DNA from: Microbacterium pullorum
GTDB taxonomy: Bacteria; Actinomycetota; Actinomycetes; Actinomycetales; Microbacteriaceae
Direction: 5' to 3'
Assembly: GCF_014836535.1 (NCBI RefSeq)
Contig: NZ_JACSQP010000007.1
Span: forward strand, 15,329-79,328
Length of the DNA: 64,000 nucleotides
Within the stretch, counting starts at the first letter, position 1. Each line of letters begins with the position of its first letter. The notes beneath the pieces are model-generated. The model saw only the letters and a list, made by a program, of their open reading frames with translations. It made no database searches and was not told the origin of the DNA. Both the position numbers and the translations under genes were made by a program. This document shows, one piece after another, positions 7,575 through 14,640 of this stretch.

Positions 7575-9767
7575 ATGCCTAAGAGCAAGAAGCCCGCAGG
7601 CGGCCGCGCCGCCAAGAACTTCGAGCCCCGCTACGGTGCGAAGACCAGCTTCCAGGACCGCAAGCGCCGTCCCGGCGAGGCCTCGACCGGGACCACCGGA
7701 TCGAAGAGCCCCGGCCACCGCGGCTACCGCGCACCGGAGCAGACGGCGGATGCCGCGCCCAAGCGCCGCTGGACCGCACAGGAGAAGGTGGGCCGCGACG
7801 AGGCCCGCAGCATCCGCAGCAACGCGGGGGACGACCGCCCTCGCCGCTCGTTCGACGACCGTCCCGCCCGTGACGACCGTCCCGCCCGTGACGACCGCGG
7901 TGGCTACCGCGGCGACCGCGTGGCGCGCGATGACCGCCGCCCCTCGGGCGACGGCCGTCCCTCCTACCGGCCCGAGCGTCCCGCCCGCTCCGGTGACGAT
8001 CGTCCGGCGCGTTCCTACGGCGACCGCCCGCAGCGTTCGTACGGCGACCGTCCGCAGCGTGATGACCGTCCGGCGCGCTCGTACGACGACCGCCCGCAGC
8101 GTTCCTATGGCGACCGCCCGCAGCGTGACGACCGTCCCGCCCGTTCGGGTGACGACCGTCCGGCCCGTTCGTACGGCGACCGCCCGCAGCGTGATGACCG
8201 TCCCGCCCGTTCGTACGGCGACCGCCCGCAGCGTTCGTATGGCGACCGCCCCCAGCGTGACGACCGCCCGGCGCGTTCGTATGGCGACCGTCCGGCCCGT
8301 GCGTATGGCGACCGCCCGCAGCGTGATGACCGTCCCGCCCGTTCCTATGGTGACCGTCCGGCCCGTTCGTACGGTGACCGCCCGCAGCGTGACGACCGTC
8401 CCGCCCGTTCCTATGGTGACCGTCCGGCGCGCTCGTTCGACGACCGTCCCCGTCGCGACTCCGGCGACCGTCCCGCCCGTTCGGACTGGAACGCCGAGTC
8501 CAAGACCAAGGCGCAGCAGGACCACGTCGACGTCGTGCACGAGCGTCTGCAGGCCGAGGCCGTGCAGGCCGGCGAGGTCGCCGATGTGACGTTCTCGAGC
8601 CTCGGGCTCGGCGACAACATCGTGCGCGTGCTGAAGGAGCTCGGCGCCCCGAGCCCCTTCCCGATCCAGGCGGCCACCATCGCCCCGATCCTCGAGGGCA
8701 AGGACGTCCTGGCCCGCGGCCGCACCGGCTCCGGCAAGACCATCGCCTTCGGCGCTCCCCTCGTGGAGTCGCTGCTGCGTTCGCAGGAGGGCAAGCGTCG
8801 CGAGTTCGGCCGCAAGCCGAAGGCGCTCGTGCTCGCCCCGACGCGTGAGCTCGCGCTGCAGATCGACCGCACGATCCAGCCGATCGCCCGCAGCGTCGGC
8901 ATCTTCACCACGCAGATCTACGGCGGTGTGCCGCAGGCTCGCCAGGTCGGCGCGCTGAAGAAGGGCGTCGACATCATCATCGGCACACCGGGCCGCATCG
9001 AGGACCTGGTCGCCCAGGGCAAGCTCGACCTCTCCGAGGTGCAGATCGTCGTCCTCGACGAGGCCGACCACATGTCGGAGCTCGGGTTCCTCGAGCCGAT
9101 GCAGCGCATCCTCCGCCTCGTCGCCGACGGCGCGCAGAAGCTGCTGTTCTCGGCGACGCTCGACCGTGAGGTCGCGGCTCTGGTCAATGAGTTCCTCGTC
9201 GAGCCGGCCGTCTACGAGGTCGCCGGTGAAGACCAGGACTCCAGCACCATCAACCACCGCGTGCTCGTGATCGACCACCGCGACAAGGCCGAGATCCTCT
9301 CGTCGCTCGTCGACCGCGACGGCAAGACCCTCGTCTTCGCCCGCACCCGCGCGTACGCCGAGATGCTCGCCGAGCAGTTCGACGACCTCGGCATCCCCGC
9401 GGTGGCGCTGCACGGTGACCTCAACCAGGCCAAGCGCACGCGCAACCTGCAGCGTCTCACCGACGGCCGCGTCAGCGTGCTCGTCGCGACAGACGTCGCC
9501 GCCCGCGGCATCCACGTCGACGACATCGACCTGGTGATCCAGGCCGATGCGCCCGACGAGTACAAGACGTACCTGCACCGCTCCGGCCGCACCGGCCGCG
9601 CGGGCCGCACCGGCACCGTCGTGACCCTCATCCCGCGTCAGCGTCGTCGGCGCATGACCGAGATGCTCGAGCGCGCCGAGATCGACGCGCCGTTCGAAGA
9701 GGTTCGCGTCGGCGACGACGTGCTCGACGAGCTGGCGGGCCGCCAGCTGGCCGACGTCGACGCCTGA
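7575..9767 (+). CDS. DEAD-box RNA helicase with long Arg/Asp repeat tail
   Basis: 730-residue ATP-dependent RNA helicase. Residues ~85-305 are a low-complexity array of RDDRPARSYGDRPQ-like units (some RSFDDRP or RSGDDRP), positively charged and disordered. The helicase core follows: Q motif region (FPIQAATIAPIL), Walker A GRTGSGKT (~381-388), PTRELALQ, D495-E-A-D498, SAT (LLFSATLD), then the second RecA domain with TLVFARTRAYAE, VATDVAARGIHVDD and HRSGRTGRAGRTG. AGAAGGA precedes the ATG. The 242-base upstream region is long for this genome and could be a regulated 5' leader, as in cold-shock helicases, but no specific element was identified. Likely role: RNA unwinding in ribosome assembly or decay. 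Confidence 0.92.
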   Translation: MPKSKKPAGGRAAKNFEPRYGAKTSFQDRKRRPGEASTGTTGSKSPGHRGYRAPEQTADAAPKRRWTAQEKVGRDEARSIRSNAGDDRPRRSFDDRPARDDRPARDDRGGYRGDRVARDDRRPSGDGRPSYRPERPARSGDDRPARSYGDRPQRSYGDRPQRDDRPARSYDDRPQRSYGDRPQRDDRPARSGDDRPARSYGDRPQRDDRPARSYGDRPQRSYGDRPQRDDRPARSYGDRPARAYGDRPQRDDRPARSYGDRPARSYGDRPQRDDRPARSYGDRPARSFDDRPRRDSGDRPARSDWNAESKTKAQQDHVDVVHERLQAEAVQAGEVADVTFSSLGLGDNIVRVLKELGAPSPFPIQAATIAPILEGKDVLARGRTGSGKTIAFGAPLVESLLRSQEGKRREFGRKPKALVLAPTRELALQIDRTIQPIARSVGIFTTQIYGGVPQARQVGALKKGVDIIIGTPGRIEDLVAQGKLDLSEVQIVVLDEADHMSELGFLEPMQRILRLVADGAQKLLFSATLDREVAALVNEFLVEPAVYEVAGEDQDSSTINHRVLVIDHRDKAEILSSLVDRDGKTLVFARTRAYAEMLAEQFDDLGIPAVALHGDLNQAKRTRNLQRLTDGRVSVLVATDVAARGIHVDDIDLVIQADAPDEYKTYLHRSGRTGRAGRTGTVVTLIPRQRRRRMTEMLERAEIDAPFEEVRVGDDVLDELAGRQLADVDA
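7855..8470 (+). repeat. Tandem repeat array encoding RDDRPARSYGDRPQ units
   Basis: Degenerate tandem units of about 24-66 bases within the helicase gene, made of GACCGTCCCGCCCGTTCGTA-like words. The repetition is visible at both DNA and protein level. Confidence 0.8.
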
Positions 9768-9775
9768 TCGACTGC

Positions 9776-9809
9776 AAGCGCCCCGGAACCTCCGTGTTCC
9801 GGGGCGCTT
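9776..9809 (+). terminator. Hairpin terminator after the DEAD-box helicase
   Basis: A 14-bp perfect stem (AAGCGCCCCGGAAC / GTTCCGGGGCGCTT) with a six-base loop, nine bases after the stop codon and followed by TCGTCGTTTG. It could also stop the convergent radical SAM transcript. Confidence 0.85.
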
Positions 9810-9843
9810 CGTCGTTTGCGGGGCGGCGGCGGCGCGGCGTCTC

Positions 9844-9920
9844 CCCGGAACAGGTGATCTCCCGGGGACAGGCCGCTTCGGCGGCATCCATCCTGGTGCG
9901 GGGAGATCTCCTGTTCCGGG
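9844..9920. repeat. 77-bp imperfect palindrome between convergent genes
   Basis: Left arm CCCGGAACAGGTGATCTCCC (9844-9863) is mirrored at 9901-9920 by GGGAGATCTCCTGTTCCGGG with one mismatch, around a 37-base centre containing GGCATCC. It sits just beyond the helicase terminator. The arms are too long and widely spaced for a normal terminator. Confidence 0.75.
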
Positions 9921-9939
9921 AACGGATCCGGGGCCGCCG

Positions 9940-10992
9940 TCAGAACAGCATCGGTGCGGCCTCCGCGGCGGCACGGCCCCGAGCCGTGGTCACCACCGGG
10001 CCCGGCCGCGGCGCGAAGCGGGGCGTGTCGTCCTCTTCGGCGCCGTTGAGTCGGTGCAGTCGCAGCAGCGGCCGCACGCGCTGTGCCAGCCAGGAGCGAT
10101 ACGCCTTCGGCGCTCCGACGGATGCCCCCGGGTACAGGCCGCGATACGACGACACGAGCTGCGGATGCTCCCGCTCGAGCCACTGCATGAACCACGGCTT
10201 CACGCCGGGGCGCAGATGCATCGCGCCCCACACGACCCGCCCGGCGCCGGCATCCTTGATGCGCCGCAGCGCGTCATCGAGCACGGCGACCGAGTCGTTG
10301 AGGTGGGGCACGATCGGCATGAGGAAGACGGTCACCCGGAAGCCGGCATCGGCGGCCGCGCGCACCGTGTCGAGCCGCGCCTGGAACGACGGCGCACCGG
10401 GCTCGATAGCGGCGCGCAGATGTTCGTCGGCGACGGCGATCGACATGGCGATGGACACCGGCACGGATGCCGCGGCGTCGCGCAGCAGCGGCAGATCGCG
10501 TCGGATCAGCGTGCCCTTCGTGAGCACCGAGAAGGGAGTGCCCGAAGCGGTGAGCGCGTCGATGATGCCGGGCATGAGCCGGTACCGGCCCTCGGCCCGC
10601 TGGTACGGGTCGGTGTTGGTGCCCAGCGCCACGCTCTCGCGCGCCCACGACCCGCGGTTGACCTCACGTGCGAGCACGTCGGCCACGTTGATCTTCACGA
10701 CGATCTGCGAGTCGAAATCGCGCCCGGCATCGAGATCGAGGTATTCGTGCGTCCCTCGCGCGAAGCAGTACACGCACGCGTGGCTGCACCCCCGGTAGGG
10801 GTTGACGGTCCAGTCGAACGGCATGGCCGAGGCCCCGGGCACCCGGTTGAGCGCCGATTTGCACTGCACCTCGTGGAAGGTCATGCCGGCGAACTCGGGA
10901 GTCGTCACCGAGCGCACCAGCCCGTCGATGCGTTCCATCCCGGGGAGCGCGTCGGCATCCGCCACGCCCAATTCCTGCCCCTGCCACCGCAT
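9940..10992 (-). CDS. Rv2578c-family radical SAM protein
   Basis: 350-residue radical SAM enzyme. The 4Fe-4S cluster cysteines are C69, C73 and C76 in GCSHACVYCFARGTHEYLD, typical of the Rv2578c/SplB-like family. Further family landmarks are the N-terminal MRWQGQ, CKSALNRVP, NTDPYQRAE and the C-terminal HLRPGVKPWFM. It cleaves SAM to a 5'-deoxyadenosyl radical; the substrate is unknown, although SplB relatives repair DNA spore photoproduct. I start it at the MRW methionine at 10992 because that N-terminus matches the mycobacterial relative; the longer frame runs through the divergent VanY gene. Confidence 0.85.
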   Translation of the reverse strand: MRWQGQELGVADADALPGMERIDGLVRSVTTPEFAGMTFHEVQCKSALNRVPGASAMPFDWTVNPYRGCSHACVYCFARGTHEYLDLDAGRDFDSQIVVKINVADVLAREVNRGSWARESVALGTNTDPYQRAEGRYRLMPGIIDALTASGTPFSVLTKGTLIRRDLPLLRDAAASVPVSIAMSIAVADEHLRAAIEPGAPSFQARLDTVRAAADAGFRVTVFLMPIVPHLNDSVAVLDDALRRIKDAGAGRVVWGAMHLRPGVKPWFMQWLEREHPQLVSSYRGLYPGASVGAPKAYRSWLAQRVRPLLRLHRLNGAEEDDTPRFAPRPGPVVTTARGRAAAEAAPMLF

Positions 10993-11092
10993 CGTTCCAT
11001 GGGAACAGAACTTCGACGGTCTGTCAATGCGCCGCGCGCGTCGTTCGAACGGCGCGCGGGTGGGCTGTGTCGGCGGTCCTCCGCCGGCGGGG

Positions 11093-11098
11093 GAGAAT
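11093..11098 (+). promoter_or_regulatory. Putative -10 hexamer for the VanY-like gene
   Basis: GAGAAT lies six bases before the GTG at 11105, consistent with a leaderless transcript. A GGGAG run overlaps it and could alternatively act as a ribosome binding site. Confidence 0.4.
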
Positions 11099-11104
11099 GG
11101 ACAC

Positions 11105-12154
11105 GTGACGGAGCCCCCACCGCCTGCCTCCCGCCGCGCCCTGCGCGCTGCGGTCGAGAAGGCGCGCCCGGCGCCGAGCGCGCCGCGCCGTGCGGCGCGG
11201 CGACGGGGAATCGTCGTGCTCAGCGCGACCGCTGCTGTCCTCGTGTGGGCCGTCGTCGCGATCCTGTTCGCCGTGTTCGCCCCGGGCGACACGGATCGGG
11301 CCGGCGCGCCGGCAGCCGATCGCGCCCCCGCCCCCTGGGCCACCGCCCTGCCCGTGCCCACGCTGCAGGGTGCCACGCCGCCCGAGCCGTCCGCCGAAGC
11401 CGCCGAGGCTGCGGCCCCCGCCCCGACCGACGGCATCTGCACCGAGGCGGCGCTCACCGCCGCCCTCGCCGCGGGTGACGACGCCGCCGTCATCGCGGCC
11501 GCCGGGGGTGCGGCCGCATTCCGCGAGCGGGTGGCATCCGGGGCGGCCCCGTGCATCGACCTCGCCGACCCGGAGCGCGTCTGGGTCGTCGTCAACAAGC
11601 AGCGCCCCTACGCCCAGCTCGAGTATGCCCCGTCGGCGCTCGTGGCGGCCGGGACGGTGGCCGATGCCGGTCACGCGATTCTGCGCACCGATGCCGCGGC
11701 CGCCCTCGCCGAGATGATCGCCGCGGCGCGCGCCGCGGGCGCCGGCGAGGTCGGTGCGCAGAACGGCTACCGCGCCTACGGGACGCAGCGGTCGATCTAC
11801 GCCGCCCAGGTCGCCCAGCGGGGTGCGGCGGGCGCCGACCTCGTGAGTGCCCGACCGGGCTTCAGCGAGCACCAGTCGGGTCTCGCCGTCGACGTCGTCC
11901 CGTGCGACCCCGCGTGCGGCACCCTCGACGACCTCGCCGGCACCCCCGCCGACGCGTGGATCCGCGAGCACGCCTGGGAGTACGGCTGGATCGTCCGCTA
12001 CGAAGAGGGCTACACCGCCATCACGGGCTACGCGCACGAGCCGTGGCACCTGCGTTACATCGGCGCAGACCTCGCGCGCGCCTACCGCGAGGGCGGCTTC
12101 CACTCGCTCGAGGAGTTCTTCGAGCTGCCGCCGGCGCCCGACTACGCCGACTAG
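11105..12154 (+). CDS. Membrane-anchored D-Ala-D-Ala carboxypeptidase, VanY family
   Basis: 349-residue zinc peptidase with a basic N-terminus, one membrane helix (~35-59), an Ala/Pro-rich linker and a C-terminal M15B domain. Zinc ligands are visible: H256 in SEHQSGLAVDV, D263 in the same motif and the HEPWHLRY motif (H311 or H315). This places a DD-carboxypeptidase outside the membrane, trimming the terminal D-Ala of peptidoglycan stem peptides. Two cysteine pairs (GICTEA, APCIDL; PCDPACG) may form disulfides. The GTG start at 11105 is chosen from the -10-like hexamer; upstream sequence in frame is the antisense of the radical SAM gene. Confidence 0.85.
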   Translation: MTEPPPPASRRALRAAVEKARPAPSAPRRAARRRGIVVLSATAAVLVWAVVAILFAVFAPGDTDRAGAPAADRAPAPWATALPVPTLQGATPPEPSAEAAEAAAPAPTDGICTEAALTAALAAGDDAAVIAAAGGAAAFRERVASGAAPCIDLADPERVWVVVNKQRPYAQLEYAPSALVAAGTVADAGHAILRTDAAAALAEMIAAARAAGAGEVGAQNGYRAYGTQRSIYAAQVAQRGAAGADLVSARPGFSEHQSGLAVDVVPCDPACGTLDDLAGTPADAWIREHAWEYGWIVRYEEGYTAITGYAHEPWHLRYIGADLARAYREGGFHSLEEFFELPPAPDYAD

Positions 12155-12339
12155 CGGCATCCCACAAAAGCGCGGTACTCAGTTCCATGCTTTGCGGCAT
12201 CCGATCTCACAAGCAGGTGCGCGGCGGTGCGGTGGAGCCTAGACTCGCCACGGCGGCGCCGCCCTTCGGTGAGCGGTGCCCCACCGAGACGTCTGAGTAC
12301 CCGGCGGCTGCACCGCCGACGACCTGAAGGGGGCTGCGC

Positions 12340-13503
12340 ATGGAGCGCGACATCTACGACGAGGACCATGAGGCGTTCCGCGACGTCGTCAAGGAATTCA
12401 TCAAACGCTACGCGACCAACGAGAAGCGCGAGCAGTGGGATGCCGAGGGTGAGATCGATCGAGCGACGATGCTCGCCGCCGGCGAGGCGGGCCTCATCGG
12501 GCTGTCGGTGCCCGAGGAGTTCGGTGGCGCCGGGATGCTGCAGGACTACCGCTTCCGCACGATCGTCAACGAAGAGGTGATCGGCGCCGGTGCCGGTTCG
12601 CTCGCGGGTGCCTTCGGCATCCAGGACGACCTCGCGGTGCCGTACCTCGTGCACATGGGCACGCAGGCGCAGAAGGAGAAGTGGCTGCCGCGCATGGCCA
12701 CCGGCGAGGTGCTCGGCGCGCTGGCGATGACCGAGCCCGGCGCCGGCAGCGACCTGCGCGGCATCAAGACCACTGCGAAGAAGGTCGACGGCGGCTACCT
12801 CGTCAACGGCGCGAAGACGTTCATCTCCTCGGGCAAGACCGCCGACATCGTGGTGACCTTCGTCAAGACCGGCGAGGGAACCCGCCCCGACGCGTTCAGC
12901 CTGCTCATCCTCGAGAACGGGATGGAGGGCTTCGACCACGGCAAGAAGCTGAACAAGATGGGCTCGCACGGTCACGACACCGCCGAGCTGTCGTTCACCG
13001 ACGTGTTCGTGCCCGAGGACAACCTCATCAGCGGCACCGAGGGCCAGGGCTTCATCCAGCTGATGATGAACCTGCCGCTGGAGCGACTGTCGATCGGCAT
13101 CGCCGCGGCATCCGCCTCGCAGGCCGCGCTGGCGTGGACGGTGGAGTACACCAAGAGCCGAGAGGCGTTCGGTGAGCGCATCATCGACTTCCAGAACACC
13201 CGCTTCAAGCTGGCCGATGTCGCGACGACCGTCGACGTCATGTGGGCGTACCTCGACAAGGCGCTGATGTCGTACAAGGAGGGCAAGCTCACCGCCGAAG
13301 AGGCCGCGAAGGTGAAGTTCTGGACCACCGACCGCGAGTGGGAGATCCTCGACACCTGCGTGCAGCTGCACGGCGGCTACGGGTACATCACCGAGTACCC
13401 CATCGCCCGGGCCTTCCTCGACGCGCGCGTGCACCGCATCTACGGCGGCACGAACGAGATCATGCGCGACATCGTGAGCCGCAAGATCGCCGGCAAGCGC
13501 TGA
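12340..13503 (+). CDS. Acyl-CoA dehydrogenase
   Basis: 387-residue FAD-dependent acyl-CoA dehydrogenase, catalysing the first, alpha-beta desaturation step of beta-oxidation or branched-chain amino acid degradation. The N-terminal helical domain is followed by the signature LAMTEPGAGSDLRGIKT, FISSGKTAD, and the C-terminal helical domain with QLHGGYGYITEYPIAR (catalytic-type Glu) and RIYGGTNEIMRDIVSR. The length is typical. It stands alone: no enoyl-CoA hydratase or thiolase adjoins it, and a hairpin terminator follows. The closest subfamily looks like long-chain or isovaleryl-type, which I cannot separate here. Confidence 0.9.
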   Translation: MERDIYDEDHEAFRDVVKEFIKRYATNEKREQWDAEGEIDRATMLAAGEAGLIGLSVPEEFGGAGMLQDYRFRTIVNEEVIGAGAGSLAGAFGIQDDLAVPYLVHMGTQAQKEKWLPRMATGEVLGALAMTEPGAGSDLRGIKTTAKKVDGGYLVNGAKTFISSGKTADIVVTFVKTGEGTRPDAFSLLILENGMEGFDHGKKLNKMGSHGHDTAELSFTDVFVPEDNLISGTEGQGFIQLMMNLPLERLSIGIAAASASQAALAWTVEYTKSREAFGERIIDFQNTRFKLADVATTVDVMWAYLDKALMSYKEGKLTAEEAAKVKFWTTDREWEILDTCVQLHGGYGYITEYPIARAFLDARVHRIYGGTNEIMRDIVSRKIAGKR

Positions 13504-13514
13504 CCTGACCGGCT

Positions 13515-13551
13515 GGATGCCGCGGTCCCCTTCGGGTGGGCCGCGGCATCC
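13515..13551 (+). terminator. Hairpin terminator after the acyl-CoA dehydrogenase
   Basis: GGATGCCGCGG and CCGCGGCATCC form an 11-bp perfect stem around a 15-base loop, starting 11 bases after the stop codon. The following GTCGTTTGCGGG also follows the terminator at 9.8 kb. Confidence 0.75.
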
Positions 13552-13612
13552 GTCGTTTGCGGGTCGCGGCACGTGCGTCGTTCCCGGGTCGGGCGCCGGT
13601 CACCGCCGTAAC

Positions 13613-13686
13613 CCGGTGAAAAACCACTTTCCGGCTGAGGAACCACGCGATGCGCGGTGTTTCGACCGAGGAATGGTTTCTCACCG
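13613..13686. repeat. ~75-bp imperfect palindrome, intergenic
   Basis: Outer arms CCGGTGAAAAACCACTT and, at the other end, GAATGGTTTCTCACCGG are inverted copies with two or three mismatches. The centre holds a second weak dyad around CACGCGATGCGCGGTG. Its sequence is unrelated to the 9.8 kb element, but its size and setting are the same. Confidence 0.65.
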
Positions 13687-13691
13687 GGGCA

Positions 13692-13818
13692 GGGGATGCC
13701 GCAGGCGCGGGATGCCGCAGGCGCGGGATGCCGCGGGTGGGCGACGGCGCGGGACGGCGACAGCGCGGGCGCGGGACGGCGACAGCGCGGGCGCGGGACG
13801 GCGACGGCGCGGGCGCGG
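13692..13818. repeat. Two tandem minisatellites (16-bp and 20-bp units)
   Basis: Three near-copies of CGCGGGATGCCGCAGG are followed by three near-copies of GCGGGCGCGGGACGGCGACA. The stretch ends about 12 bases before the stop of the ecfT gene. Apart from these repeats, the preceding palindrome and the terminator, the 327 bases between 13504 and 13830 hold nothing I can identify. Confidence 0.8.
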
Positions 13819-13830
13819 GCGAACCCGGGG

Positions 13831-14640
13831 TCAGGCGCGGGGCCAGGTGAGCCACAGGAGCGCGGCCGTCACCACCCAGAACGCGACGACGAACACGGTG
13901 TCGCGCACGCGCCAGGGGACGAGGTGCCGCTCGGTGCGGTCGGGGTAGGCACCGAACGCGCGGGAATCCATCGCCAGCGCCACCCGCTCGGCATGGCGGA
14001 TCGCGCCCGCCAGCAGCGGCACGATGTAGCCGCTCCAGCGCGCGATCGCGGCGAACGGTCCGCGGCCGCCGTGCGAACCGCGCACGCGGTGCGCCTGACG
14101 GATGACGTCCAGTTCGTACCGGAACCGCGGCACGAACCGGTAGGCCGCCAGTGCCGTGTAGCCGATGCGGTACGGCACCCGCAGCTGCTGCACCATCGCG
14201 CGCACGAGGTCGGGCCCGGTGGTCGTGAGCCCCGCCATGAGCGCCAGCGCCACGATAGCGCCGAGCCGCAGCGCGGTGGCCATGCCGATGCGCAGCGCCC
14301 CGGCATACAGCGTCCACCCGCCCACCTGCAGCACCGGGGCGGTGTCGGCGACCTGGGTGGCATCGACCCAGACGCTCATCCCGAACCCCAGCAGCAGGAT
14401 GCCGGCGGGTACGGCCAGCAGCAGCAGCGCCGCGAGGCGCAGCGTGAAGCGCACCCCGATGATCACCACGACGTAGGACAGCGCGAGGAAGGCGAGCGGG
14501 GTCGCGAGGTCACGACTGGCCACGAGCGCGATCATCGCCGGCACGGGGGCGGCGAACTTCGCCAGCGGGTTCAGTGCGTACAAGAACCGCACGGGGGATG
14601 CGGGCCGCGCCTCGGCGTAGGGGTCGGCGACGGCGGTCAT
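13831..14640 (-). CDS. ecfT: ECF transporter transmembrane (T) component
   Basis: 269-residue integral membrane protein with about five or six helices and the long cytoplasmic coupling-helix region near residues 190-240, including the conserved A-x-R-x-[FG]-like motif seen here as ALAMDSRAFGA. EcfT is the scaffold that couples the ATPases to the substrate-binding S component. Its ATG overlaps the stop of the fused ATPase gene by four bases, so the two are translationally coupled. The set (S, fused A-A, T) is a dedicated, group I-like ECF transporter for a vitamin or metal. Confidence 0.88.
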   Translation of the reverse strand: MTAVADPYAEARPASPVRFLYALNPLAKFAAPVPAMIALVASRDLATPLAFLALSYVVVIIGVRFTLRLAALLLLAVPAGILLLGFGMSVWVDATQVADTAPVLQVGGWTLYAGALRIGMATALRLGAIVALALMAGLTTTGPDLVRAMVQQLRVPYRIGYTALAAYRFVPRFRYELDVIRQAHRVRGSHGGRGPFAAIARWSGYIVPLLAGAIRHAERVALAMDSRAFGAYPDRTERHLVPWRVRDTVFVVAFWVVTAALLWLTWPRA

